Counted from the stretch's first letter, positions 1 to 8,790 are shown. The stretch is 20,140 bases of DNA from Flavipsychrobacter sp. (GCA_021156265.1 JAJNBR010000039.1:1-20140); one strand, 5' to 3'. Program-made: numbers and translations. The notes: a model not told the origin generated them from the letters alone.

Positions 1-1
1 A

Positions 2-3000
2 GGCAGCGACACAAAAACCCTTACCAATTATATCACGGTTTTCCCCTCCCCTATCGTAAACTTTGCCGCGGATTCTGCTCCGGCTTGTCCACCCAAGGCG
101 ATACAGTTCGCCAATCTCACCGTCCCGGGCTCCGGCGGCACAACCAATTACCTTTGGGATTTTGGTAACGGTCAAACGTCAACCGCGACTAATCCGACAC
201 ATACCTATAATACTGCCGCCAATTACACAATTACATTACTTGCAACTAACAGTAGCGGATGTAGTAAATCACTCACAAAGTCGAACTATATTCAGCTAAC
301 CGCGAAGCCCCAGGCGGCATTTACAAATTCATCAATGGTCGGCTGCACTGCGCCTTTTACAACCACGTTCAACAATACGAGCACCGGTGCGACTACATTC
401 AATTGGGATTTTGGAGACGGACAAACTTCAACCCTTTCAAATCCGAGCCATACTTATACTACCACCGGTAGTTTTAATGTGCGCCTTATTGCAACCAATG
501 CAGCAGGATGTAAGGATACTTTAGTAAATACCGCGTACATTTTTGTCGGAGCACCAAATGCGTCGTTTACTGTATCTGACAGTACTGTATGCGTTGGTGA
601 AACTGTCAGCTTTATAAATGGTTCTACTCCGGCTTCGGCGACAATTACCTGGTTGTTTGGAGATGGTAATAGTTCTTCGATCGCTGCGCCTGCACACAGT
701 TACGCTACTGCAGGCACTTATATTGCGAAACTGATCGTGACACAGAACGGGTGTTCGGATACTGTTCAAAAGTCGATCGTCGTATCGGGCAAGCCGGTTA
801 GCCAGTTCACCTCCGGCAATACACAAAGTTGTACGGTGCCGTTTACTACACAATTTACAAACACCTCTTCCGGAGCTTCGTCATATTTATGGATATTCGG
901 CGATGGGTCCACATCAACTCAGTCAAGTCCAACGAAGACCTATACCGTAGCCGGCCAGTTTACGGTAAAGCTTGTTGCATACAATACAACTGGTTGTACC
1001 GACACTTATACCGTTAATAACCTAGTCAAGATACAGCAGCTGGCACCATCCCTATTCGGGGATATCTATGTACCACCTAATCCCGGATGTGCGCCAACCA
1101 CGCTTACTTTTTACGGTGGTGGAACAAGTGCTCTTTTGTTTCCCATTACAAACTACGCCTGGAATTCGGGTAATGGCACCACAGCTTCCGGTTTAGGAGC
1201 AGGATTTTCGGCAACCTACAATACGCCAGGAACCTACACCGTATCTGTGACATACAGTACTATACCTGGGTGCTCGCTTACAAAGCAGGCATCTATCACT
1301 ATAGGTGCAAAGCCAACTGCATCATTTTTGCCGGGGCCGGATACAGTTTGTCCTAATGTTGCCGTATCATTTACAAATAATTCGTCAGGTGCCACCTCTT
1401 ATAAATGGTATTTTGGTGATGGGGATTCCAGTACGGTTGCAAATCCTACACATACCTATAAGTTGCATGGGAACTTTACTGTAACCCTGGTTGCCTCAAA
1501 CGGAGGTTGTACCGATACCATTGTTATACCAAACCGTGTGATCGTGAAATTGCCAACAGCATATTTTACACCATCATTCAGCTGTACTAACAGGTTGCTG
1601 TTCACTTTCACTGATCTTTCAGTAGGTGCGAATACTTACTCCTGGAATTTCGGAGACGGACAGATGTCTACACAGTCGGGCACAGTTACCCATCAATACC
1701 CTGGATATGGTAGCTATCATGCCACCCTCACTGTTACCAACACGGCCACCGGCTGTTCTGATAACTATGGGATGACAATTTATGCATATCCTCTATCTGT
1801 TCAATTCAGTGCGAACGATACGACCATATGCAAAAACCAAGTAACTGTATTTAGCGCCACTGCGGTGCCTCATGCAGCAACCTATGCGTGGTACCCGGGA
1901 GATGGAGGTTTTACCGGCAGTAATTTCAACGTAGGTTCTTACACCTATTTAAACTCGGGTATTTACAATGTAAAGTTAGTAGTTACGGATTCCAACGGGT
2001 GTAAGGATAGTCTTGTAAAGCTCAACTATATGCAGGTAGGTGGACCTACTGCCAATTTTTCAGCATCACCGGTTAGCGGTTGTGCACCTTTGAACGTTGT
2101 TCTGACAGACCAATCTACCTCGGGTGTTGGTTCTATTACAAACAAGCTTTGGAATTTTGGCGATAATACTTCGCAATCAACAACTGCAAATACGGTTTCG
2201 CACATATATGCCAGCGGAATTTATTCAGTTAAACTTAAAGTAACGGATGTCCTCGGCTGCCAGGATTCGATCACCAAATCAAATTACATTAGTGCAAGCA
2301 CCGCTATTGCTTCCTTCCATTCAACAGATACCAATGTTTGTGCGGGTCAGCAGGTAAATTTTGTCAACTTCTCTAATTCGGCGGGCGTAACCTGGTACTT
2401 TGGTGATGGACAAACGTCTACTGCTTATACAACAAGTCATGCGTATAACGCCGTGGGCAACTATACCGTTAAACTGGTGGTCTCCGATGTAAATGGCTGT
2501 AAAGATTCCCTGATCAGGGTAAACTATATTAAAGTGTTGCCGTTGAACGTGAACTTCACAATGAGCGACAGCATTGCCAACTGTCCCCCGCTTACGGTGA
2601 ACTTTACCGCCACCACGGGACTAACCAATTATAGCTGGACATTCGGCAATAGCAACCAGTCCACCGTTGCAAATCCCGCTACCATATATACTTACCCGGG
2701 CGTGTATACTGTTAAGTTAAAAGCCCAAAACTCTGTAGGTTGTGCAGACTCGGCAACGAAGACAATTACGGTTTTAGGCCCGACCGGAACCTTATCATAC
2801 AATCCAATCAGCGGTTGTAAGCCGCTTACGGTTGCGTTTACCTCTACCAATAATAATACTCAATCGCTGATATGGGATATGAGCAACGGAGTTACGCAAA
2901 CTACATCTGCATCGTCCGGTTTTACTTACATTTATACACAGGCTGGTAAGTTTGTTCCGAAACTGATCTTAAGCGATGGGGCGTCTTGTCTCGTGCCTAT

Positions 3001-6000
3001 TACGGGAGCAGACACCGTTCGCGTCGATTCGCTGGGCGCCGACTTCAGCTTCACTCCATCGGACTTATGTCAAGCCGGTACGGTACAGTTTACAGATACA
3101 GTATATTATTCGCAATCGGTCATCAGCACGCGGAGCTGGACATTTGGCGATGGGGGGACCAGTACGACACATAATCCTTCACACACATATACAACGCCCG
3201 GTACGTACCAGGTCAAATTAATAATCACCAACAACGCGGGATGTAATGACACAGTAATAAAAACTGTAGCAATACATGCCCAACCCAACGTAAGTGCCGG
3301 CAGCAATCTTGCCATTTGCCAGGGTCAGACAAGCCCGGTGCAACTGCAAGCAATGGGCGCTGCGTCTTATGCGTGGAGCCCGGCTACTGGTTTGTCATGT
3401 ACCACTTGCGCTAACCCTACAACAACGCCGTCATCCACGACAACATACACCGTGGTCGGTACGGATAATAATGGTTGTAAGGACACCAATACGGTTACAA
3501 TAACGGTTAATCCGCTGCCTTCGGTAACTGCAGGAAGCAACCAGGCGATTTGCCTTGGCGATTCAACACAGTTGCAGGCTACAGGCGCAACAACCTATTC
3601 ATGGTCTTTAACGACAGGATTGTCATGTACTAATTGCAGCAATCCCAAAGCCAGCCCGACTGCTACCACAACTTATGTGGTTACCGGAACAAACAGCAAT
3701 GGTTGTGTAGATACGGGCATGGTAACGGTAACTGTCAATGCGCTGCCAAATGTTTCTGCCGGTACCAACAAGGTAATCTGTGTGGGAGACTCGGCTCAAC
3801 TACAGGCAACTGGCGCCAACACATATGTTTGGAGCCCGGCTACCGGGCTGTCGTGTACTACTTGCGCTAATCCTAAGGTCAGCCCATCGGCTACAACCAC
3901 GTATGTAGTGACCGGAACAAATGCAAATGGTTGCGTTGATACGGGAACGGTTGCGGTAACTGTTAATTCGTTACCAAATGTTACAGCAGGTAATAATCAA
4001 AGCGTGTGCACAGGTGGCTCTGTACAACTGCAGGCTACAGGTGCTAGTTCATATACATGGACACCATCAACAGGGCTTTCCTGCACGGGTTGCGCTAACC
4101 CGATGGCAAACCCAACAACTACTACTACGTATGTGGTCACCGGAACTAACACCAACGGATGTCAGGATACAGCGCATATTACTGTTACAGTAAATCCGTT
4201 GCCGACAGTGAGCGCAGGTACCAACCAGAATGTCTGCATCGGTTCGTCCGTGCAGTTGCAGGCTACCGGCGCCAATACATATGCATGGTCTCCCGCTACA
4301 GGTTTGTCGTGCACAACCTGTTCCAACCCGGTCGCCAACCCAGCAACAACGACCACGTATACTGTGACCGGAACTAACGCCAATGGATGTGTTAACACTA
4401 GCCAGGTGATGGTGACAGTTATACCGCAGCCTGTTGTGAGCGCCGGCAGCAATGTCGCTGTATGCGCGGGCACTTCAACGCAGTTGCAGGCTACCGGCGC
4501 CAATGCATATGCATGGTCGCCCGCTACCGGCCTGTCTTGTACTAACTGTACCAACCCAACAGCGTCGCCGACTGCGACCACTACTTATTCAGTAGTTGGC
4601 ATAGGCGCTAATGGATGTACAGACACGGCCCAGGTGACTGTTACGGTCAACGCACTGCCGACAGTGAGCGCCGGGGCAAATCAAAATATTTGTATTGGAA
4701 GTTCCGCGCAGTTGCAGGCTACGGGCGCTAATACTTACACCTGGTCACCCGCTACGGGTTTGTCTTGCACGAATTGTGCGAGTCCAACAGCAACTCCGTC
4801 TGCGACCACGACCTATACAGTTACAGGTACTAACGCTAACGGTTGTACCAATACTGCGACCGTTACGGTAACTATGAATGCAATTCCTGCAGTGGCAGTA
4901 TCTGCCATCAATAAAACTATATGCGAAGGTACAAGCACCAATCTTCAGGCATCGGGCGCCACTTCCTACAATTGGACGCCGACCACAGGGTTGTCTTGTA
5001 CGAACTGCCCCAACCCTGTAGCTAACCCGACTTCTACAACTACTTACATCGTGACCGGAACCGTAAATGGCTGCGACGACACTGCGCAAGTGACAATCGC
5101 AGTATTGCCGAAACCGAATGTAACCGCAGGTAACAACTTGGCAGTGTGTTTTGGTAATACGGCAACTTTGCACGCCGGTGGCGCCCAGAGTTATGCTTGG
5201 ACGCCGGGCTCGTCCTTGTCGTGCACCACTTGTGCCGACCCGGTAGCCAGTCCATCTGCAACGACGACATATACTGTAACCGGTACGGATGCCAACGGGT
5301 GCACCAATGATGCTTTAGTGACGGTAACTATTCATCCGATCCCGAATATTGATGCCGGGGAGGATAAGACGCTTTGCGCCGGCTCATCGGTTAAGTTAAC
5401 AGCAACCGGCGGGGTCAACTACACTTGGTCGCCGGCTCAAAACCTGAGCTGTACGAATTGCAGTTCACCTACGGCTGATCCAACCGGTAATGCTACATAT
5501 AAAGTAGTAGGAACAGATGCATTCGGCTGCTCTGATTCTGATGAGGTAAATATTGTGCTGGTAGAGAAACAACCTGTAAGTGTAAATCCCGATGTGTCAA
5601 TATGCGAAGGAGGCTCTGCTCAGCTATCTGCTACCGGGGGTACGTCTTATATATGGTTCCCGGCATTTGGCCTGAGTTCTGCCAAGGACCCTAATACTAT
5701 GGCGACACCGACATCAACCACCACCTATAATGTTGTTATCAAACAAGGCGAATGTTTTATCGACACTGCCAGGATAAACGTCGCAGTGCACAGCTTGCCA
5801 ACTGTTGATGCAGGTCCTGACCAAAACTCAGTGGCCGGTAATACTGTTCAGTTAAAAGCGCTTGGAACCGATATAGCCAACTATTCATGGAGTCCGGCCG
5901 ACAAACTGAACTGCTCAGATTGCCACGATCCTATAGCGAATATGCTGCGTACCACAACTTATACGGTTTCAGTGAAAAACCAATGGGGGTGTGAGGCTAC

Positions 6001-6325
6001 TGATGACGTTACTGTTTTTGTGACCTGTGATGCCAATCAGATATTTGTTGCCAATACTTTTACGCCGAACGGCGATGGTGCGAACGACCGGTTTTTCCCT
6101 CAGGGTAAAGGCATAACCTCAATAAAGCGTTTCAGGATATTCAATAGGTGGGGCGAATTAGTTTTTGAAGCGAATAATATTCCATTGAACGATATTAATT
6201 ATGGATGGGACGGTACGCGCGGGATGGAGCCATTGAAACCCGATGTATTTGTTTATATAATTAACGCTACCTGCGAGTCAGGAGAGCCAATAGAGATAAA
6301 AGGAGATGTTTCTCTTGTAAGATAA
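2..6325 (+). CDS. Giant T9SS-exported PKD/Ig-like repeat surface protein (5' end outside window)
   Basis: The frame is open from base 2, so the gene starts upstream; the first in-frame ATG (335) lies inside a PKD unit and is not the start. At least 2,107 residues are visible. In order: 13 PKD-like units (56-3286) with variants of W-x-FGDG and H-x-Y; 12 Ig-like units of about 76 residues (3287-6031); and a C-terminal domain of about 96 residues (6035-6322) with FTPNGDGANDRFF, FNRWGELVFE and a final DVSLVR. That last domain is the gliding-motility-associated/CHU_C type B sorting domain, which directs T9SS export and surface attachment in Bacteroidota. Composition is Thr/Ser/Asn/Ala-rich and Lys/Arg-poor, as in secreted adhesins. 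No catalytic domain is visible. A PorP/SprF gene follows after 32 bp, as sprF follows sprB in Flavobacterium. The role is inferred as adhesion or gliding; the substrate is unknown. The sorting domain call is very sure. Confidence 0.93.
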   Translation, partial: GSDTKTLTNYITVFPSPIVNFAADSAPACPPKAIQFANLTVPGSGGTTNYLWDFGNGQTSTATNPTHTYNTAANYTITLLATNSSGCSKSLTKSNYIQLTAKPQAAFTNSSMVGCTAPFTTTFNNTSTGATTFNWDFGDGQTSTLSNPSHTYTTTGSFNVRLIATNAAGCKDTLVNTAYIFVGAPNASFTVSDSTVCVGETVSFINGSTPASATITWLFGDGNSSSIAAPAHSYATAGTYIAKLIVTQNGCSDTVQKSIVVSGKPVSQFTSGNTQSCTVPFTTQFTNTSSGASSYLWIFGDGSTSTQSSPTKTYTVAGQFTVKLVAYNTTGCTDTYTVNNLVKIQQLAPSLFGDIYVPPNPGCAPTTLTFYGGGTSALLFPITNYAWNSGNGTTASGLGAGFSATYNTPGTYTVSVTYSTIPGCSLTKQASITIGAKPTASFLPGPDTVCPNVAVSFTNNSSGATSYKWYFGDGDSSTVANPTHTYKLHGNFTVTLVASNGGCTDTIVIPNRVIVKLPTAYFTPSFSCTNRLLFTFTDLSVGANTYSWNFGDGQMSTQSGTVTHQYPGYGSYHATLTVTNTATGCSDNYGMTIYAYPLSVQFSANDTTICKNQVTVFSATAVPHAATYAWYPGDGGFTGSNFNVGSYTYLNSGIYNVKLVVTDSNGCKDSLVKLNYMQVGGPTANFSASPVSGCAPLNVVLTDQSTSGVGSITNKLWNFGDNTSQSTTANTVSHIYASGIYSVKLKVTDVLGCQDSITKSNYISASTAIASFHSTDTNVCAGQQVNFVNFSNSAGVTWYFGDGQTSTAYTTSHAYNAVGNYTVKLVVSDVNGCKDSLIRVNYIKVLPLNVNFTMSDSIANCPPLTVNFTATTGLTNYSWTFGNSNQSTVANPATIYTYPGVYTVKLKAQNSVGCADSATKTITVLGPTGTLSYNPISGCKPLTVAFTSTNNNTQSLIWDMSNGVTQTTSASSGFTYIYTQAGKFVPKLILSDGASCLVPITGADTVRVDSLGADFSFTPSDLCQAGTVQFTDTVYYSQSVISTRSWTFGDGGTSTTHNPSHTYTTPGTYQVKLIITNNAGCNDTVIKTVAIHAQPNVSAGSNLAICQGQTSPVQLQAMGAASYAWSPATGLSCTTCANPTTTPSSTTTYTVVGTDNNGCKDTNTVTITVNPLPSVTAGSNQAICLGDSTQLQATGATTYSWSLTTGLSCTNCSNPKASPTATTTYVVTGTNSNGCVDTGMVTVTVNALPNVSAGTNKVICVGDSAQLQATGANTYVWSPATGLSCTTCANPKVSPSATTTYVVTGTNANGCVDTGTVAVTVNSLPNVTAGNNQSVCTGGSVQLQATGASSYTWTPSTGLSCTGCANPMANPTTTTTYVVTGTNTNGCQDTAHITVTVNPLPTVSAGTNQNVCIGSSVQLQATGANTYAWSPATGLSCTTCSNPVANPATTTTYTVTGTNANGCVNTSQVMVTVIPQPVVSAGSNVAVCAGTSTQLQATGANAYAWSPATGLSCTNCTNPTASPTATTTYSVVGIGANGCTDTAQVTVTVNALPTVSAGANQNICIGSSAQLQATGANTYTWSPATGLSCTNCASPTATPSATTTYTVTGTNANGCTNTATVTVTMNAIPAVAVSAINKTICEGTSTNLQASGATSYNWTPTTGLSCTNCPNPVANPTSTTTYIVTGTVNGCDDTAQVTIAVLPKPNVTAGNNLAVCFGNTATLHAGGAQSYAWTPGSSLSCTTCADPVASPSATTTYTVTGTDANGCTNDALVTVTIHPIPNIDAGEDKTLCAGSSVKLTATGGVNYTWSPAQNLSCTNCSSPTADPTGNATYKVVGTDAFGCSDSDEVNIVLVEKQPVSVNPDVSICEGGSAQLSATGGTSYIWFPAFGLSSAKDPNTMATPTSTTTYNVVIKQGECFIDTARINVAVHSLPTVDAGPDQNSVAGNTVQLKALGTDIANYSWSPADKLNCSDCHDPIANMLRTTTYTVSVKNQWGCEATDDVTVFVTCDANQIFVANTFTPNGDGANDRFFPQGKGITSIKRFRIFNRWGELVFEANNIPLNDINYGWDGTRGMEPLKPDVFVYIINATCESGEPIEIKGDVSLVR
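56..3286 (+). repeat. Thirteen tandem PKD-like domain units, each with two cysteines
   Basis: These are units of about 80-88 residues within the giant surface protein. Each has a central W-x-F-G-D-G-like turn (for example WDFGDGQTST, WYFGDGDSST), a following H-x-Y, and a G-x-Y/F-x-V-x-L strand, all diagnostic of PKD folds. Units 5, 8, 9, 11 and 12 have degenerate turns (WNSGNG, WYPGDGG, WNFGDN, WTFGNS, WDMSNG). Every unit has exactly two cysteines, one near its start and one in a (N/G)GC(K/T)D-like motif after the last core strand, which suggests one internal disulfide per domain. DNA identity between units looks low, so this is an old array. Confidence 0.85.
3287..6031 (+). repeat. Twelve tandem ~76-residue Ig-like units with CxxC signature (~228-bp period)
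   Basis: Twelve units run without spacers. The consensus begins VSAG-N--IC-G, continues QLQATGA--Y-WSPATGLSC, then TTCANP, then TTTY-V-GT-NGC-DT and V-VTVNALP. Units 1-10 carry four cysteines: one in IC-G, two in SC-x-x-C and one in NGC. Unit 11 lacks the CxxC pair, and unit 12 lacks the first cysteine but ends in an extra TCD. DNA similarity is high between neighbouring central units: 4253-4276 and 4481-4504 are identical and exactly 228 bp apart. Such units are common just ahead of CHU_C tails in Bacteroidota secreted proteins and probably form a stalk; that role is inference. Confidence 0.88.
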
Positions 6326-6357
6326 TTGCCCGTGTTGATCGATTAAATTTTGTGTAA

Positions 6358-7310
6358 ATGAAAAAATCTTTAGTCTTCTTAACCATTTTTTGTGCGCCTT
6401 TAGCGGTTATCCGCACCGCCGCCCAGGACATTCACTATTCGCAGTTTTATGAGAATGCGATGATTAGAAATCCATAAACCGCAACGTCGGCGACTATCTT
6501 AGTTATGGTGTTACTGCTACCTACGACAAAGCAGGCTCTATAAGCTTTAACAGCTTTCAGGTCATTCCAGCGGTCAATTTTAATAAGGCTATTGAAGACA
6601 ACCACAACTCATATCTGTCGGTTGGTTTCGCCGGAGGCTATATCCAAAGATCCATAGACCTAACAAAGGCCACTTTCAGCTCGCAGTACGCTAACGGTGC
6701 TTATGACCCCGGCAATGCCACAAGGGAAAATCTTACCAATACTGTGATCAGGAATTATGACCTGTCTGCTGGTCTTAGCTTCAACAGCACAGCAGGCCCT
6801 AATCACGAAGTGAGCTATTATATAGGTGCGGCCGGATTCCATATCACTAAGCCAAAGCACACCTTCGACAAACAGGAGACCTTGATCAGGCTGAACACAA
6901 AATATACAGCTAACATGGGTTTCAGGTGGGCGATCAACGAGCAGTATGGTATTACCATGCACATGAACTATTTGAATCAAAAACCTTATAAAGAAATAAT
7001 GGCGGGCGGATTACTCAGTTGGAAAAGCGCCCAGCAATACAATACGAAGCCGTTCACTTTGTATATGGGAGCTTTTGTTCGCGTCAACGACGCAGTGATA
7101 CCTACGATAAAGATGGACTATCAATCTTACTCAGTTACGGTATCATATGATGTAAATACTTCGGGTCTCCGCACCGCCAGCGAAGGCATGGGTGGGTTCG
7201 AGATTTCGTTATATACCCGTGGCTTGTTTAACAATGTTAATGGCCCGGGCAGCCAGACGCGCTGTCCCCAATTCGAACAATTGTTGCCCTCTTCGCTACA
7301 ATACGATTAA
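6358..7310 (+). pseudogene. PorP/SprF-family T9SS outer membrane protein, disrupted by internal deletion/frameshift
   Basis: ATG at 6358 opens a signal peptide ending near TAAQ, followed by the family's mature N-terminus (DIHYSQFYENAMIRNP). A TAA at 6475-6477 then stops the frame. Another frame, open from 6468, continues with DYLSYGVTATYDKAGS, then the family core SYLSVGFAGGYIQRS, HITKPKHTF and LNYLNQKPYKEIMAGG, to a stop at 7308-7310. Between RNP and the DYLSYG segment the family normally has about 40 residues (the ALTGIF-GDY...QW region, recalled from family knowledge). That stretch is missing, so this looks like a deletion not divisible by three rather than a one-base slip. The two parts total about 317 residues. 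The family makes an outer membrane beta-barrel-like partner for T9SS adhesins, and its place directly behind a giant type B cargo fits. An assembly error cannot be excluded. Confidence 0.85.
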
Positions 7311-7311
7311 T

Positions 7312-7340
7312 AAAAAAGCCCGGTTTTGCCGGGCTTTTTT
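7312..7340. terminator. Bidirectional rho-independent terminator
   Basis: The stem GCCCGG (7318-7323) pairs with CCGGGC (7329-7334) across a TTTTG loop, flanked by six A on the left and six T on the right that extend the pairing. It therefore works as a hairpin plus U-tract on either strand. It starts two bases after the PorP/SprF stop and ends one base before the convergent response regulator's stop, so it serves both genes. Confidence 0.9.
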
Positions 7341-7341
7341 A

Positions 7342-8049
7342 TTATTTCTGTTCGGGAACGTTGTAGACAAACTTGAAACCGATACCGTGAATCGTTTGCA
7401 ATTCAACACCTTCCTCGCCCTTTAGATACTTCCTCACTTTGGTTATGAATACATCCATGCTTCGGCCAAGGAAATAGTCTTCTCTTCCCCAGACATTCAG
7501 CAGGATCTCTTCTCTTTTTAAAACGCGGTTGGCGTTGATGCATAAGTATCGGATAAGATCCGCTTCACGTTGTGTAAGCTGATGCTCGACATTACCGTTA
7601 TGCAAAAGAAGATTAGTATAATCGAAGTTCAGGCTACCGATCTTAAAGTGTTTGGGAACGCCATCGTCCTTCTTCATAGTGCGTTTCAAAAACACTTCCA
7701 GGCGTAGCAACAGCTCCTGCATGTTGAACGGCTTGGTAATGTAGTCATCGGCGCCGCTCTTAAAACCTGCGATCTTATCATCATCCATTGACTTCGAAGT
7801 CAACAGGAGTATCGGAATTTTGTCATTTTGCTTCCTGATGTCGTTTGCCAGAGCCATACCGTCTTTCTTAGGCAATACCACATCCAATAAGCAAATGTCG
7901 AAACTGCGTTTGGTAAACTGTTGCCAGGCGCTTTCGCCGTCAGGGCAGTGTACAACATCGTAACCGTTGTTCTGCAAACTGTCTTTGATAACGTAGCTCA
8001 GTGTAGGGTCGTCCTCAACCAATAATATTTTCGCTTTATTTCCAGCCAT
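7342..8049 (-). CDS. OmpR/PhoB-family response regulator transcription factor
   Basis: This 235-residue DNA-binding response regulator starts at ATG (8047-8049). Residues 6-122 form the receiver domain: acidic pair E12/D13 in ILLVEDD, phosphoacceptor D56 in LLDVVLP, T84 in LLLTSK and K106 in DYITKPF. Residues about 135-230 form the winged helix, with LTQREADLIRYL, the recognition-helix region VFITKVRKYL and the closing HGIGFKF. All key receiver residues are present, so it should be phosphorylatable. It resembles RprY-like regulators common in Bacteroidota, but I cannot fix an orthologue. No histidine kinase lies beside it in the window, so it is an orphan here and its signal and targets are unknown. 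It is monocistronic: a 147-bp gap separates it from ruvC, and the shared hairpin ends it. Confidence 0.93.
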   Translation of the reverse strand: MAGNKAKILLVEDDPTLSYVIKDSLQNNGYDVVHCPDGESAWQQFTKRSFDICLLDVVLPKKDGMALANDIRKQNDKIPILLLTSKSMDDDKIAGFKSGADDYITKPFNMQELLLRLEVFLKRTMKKDDGVPKHFKIGSLNFDYTNLLLHNGNVEHQLTQREADLIRYLCINANRVLKREEILLNVWGREDYFLGRSMDVFITKVRKYLKGEEGVELQTIHGIGFKFVYNVPEQK

Positions 8050-8082
8050 AAACGATTAACCTTTTAACACACGATTGCAGCA

Positions 8083-8110
8083 TAAAAGTAATACTATGTT
8101 CTAACAACAA
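8083..8110 (-). promoter_or_regulatory. Candidate promoter of the response regulator gene
   Basis: On the minus strand TACTTTTA (8083-8090) matches seven of eight positions of the Bacteroidota -7 box TAnnTTTG. A TTG at 8108-8110 sits 17 bp upstream, within the usual -33 spacing. It lies 34 bp before the start codon in AT-rich sequence. The match is imperfect and no operator is obvious. Confidence 0.3.
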
Positions 8111-8158
8111 CTATTTAAACTGCTCAAATATTTATATAAAAGGATTTCTTTGCAATAT

Positions 8159-8177
8159 AAAAAAACCTATTAAGGTT
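8159..8177 (-). terminator. Weak rho-independent terminator after ruvC
   Basis: Read on the minus strand: AACCT, loop TAAT, AGGTT, then five further T, 19 bp past the ruvC stop. The stem is only 5 bp and AT-containing, so it would be a weak terminator. The position and the T-run are right for one. Confidence 0.45.
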
Positions 8178-8196
8178 ATATGTATCCTTTGAAAAC

Positions 8197-8784
8197 TTAA
8201 CCTATCCGGCCAGGGTTCATCTCGATAAAGTCCGCCCAAGTACTGGTCTTTTTCTTTTGGCCGTTTATTTTTTTTACTGGTGGTGCTACCGGTACCCTGC
8301 TCTGGTTATGGTGGCAAAGGGCTACTGCAACTGCATCTGTGGCATCCATGAACCGTACGTCGTCTTCAAATTTTAATATCTGGTGTAGTATGTGCCAGAC
8401 CTGCTCTTTAGTGGCATTGCCCCGGCCGGTAACAGATTGTTTCACCTTTCTGGGAGCATATTCTACGGCTTGTAAACCGTGCATCATGGCCGCCGCCATG
8501 GCTACTCCCTGTGCACGTCCCAGTTTCAGCATACTTTGAACATTTTTTCCGAAGAATGGTGCTTCTATAGCTACAGCCGATGGTCGGTGCAGCTTGATCA
8601 AACTTTCCATTTTTTTGAAAATAAGTTCGAGCCTTTCTGAGTGGTCTTTATTTTTAGCCAGCTGCAACACCCCCATTTCAACAACTGAAACCTTATTTTT
8701 GTCAATAGCAATCAGACCATAACCCATAACGAGCGTACCGGGATCTATGCCGAGAATGATATTGGGAGCTGTTTGCAAAAGCAA
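8197..8784 (-). CDS. ruvC: Crossover junction endodeoxyribonuclease RuvC
   Basis: RuvC is the Holliday-junction resolvase that cuts four-way junctions made by RecA and branch-migrated by RuvAB. The 195-residue product has all four acidic catalytic residues: D14 in GIDPGT, E74 in AIEAPFF, and D147 and D150 in MDATDAVAVALCHH. The core RAQGVAMAAAM and the Y-x-P-x-x-V-K-x-S-V-x-G-x-G segment are intact. A basic, lineage-specific tail (about residue 165 on) follows the catalytic domain. No ATG exists between the upstream in-frame stop (8827-8829) and the GIDPGT motif; TTG at 8782-8784 is chosen because it leaves a typical 8-residue lead, and TTG at 8776-8778 is the alternative. The divergent flippase-like gene starts 6 bp away. 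Function is very sure, the exact start less so. Confidence 0.95.
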   Translation of the reverse strand: MLLQTAPNIILGIDPGTLVMGYGLIAIDKNKVSVVEMGVLQLAKNKDHSERLELIFKKMESLIKLHRPSAVAIEAPFFGKNVQSMLKLGRAQGVAMAAAMMHGLQAVEYAPRKVKQSVTGRGNATKEQVWHILHQILKFEDDVRFMDATDAVAVALCHHNQSRVPVAPPVKKINGQKKKTSTWADFIEMNPGRIG

Positions 8785-8790
8785 GATTGA

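Noticed and set aside
335..340. ATG at 335 as the start of the giant surface protein
   Set aside because: The frame is open back to base 2 and the upstream residues form a complete PKD unit with WDFGNG and HTY; the ATG is internal.
3287..6031. CRISPR-like or satellite array
   Set aside because: The 228-bp periodicity is in frame, codes for a regular Ig-like protein repeat and has no unique spacers.
6461..6480. Programmed ribosomal frameshift in the PorP/SprF gene
   Set aside because: No slippery heptamer stands out at the junction, and about 40 family residues are missing there, which a frameshift alone would not explain.
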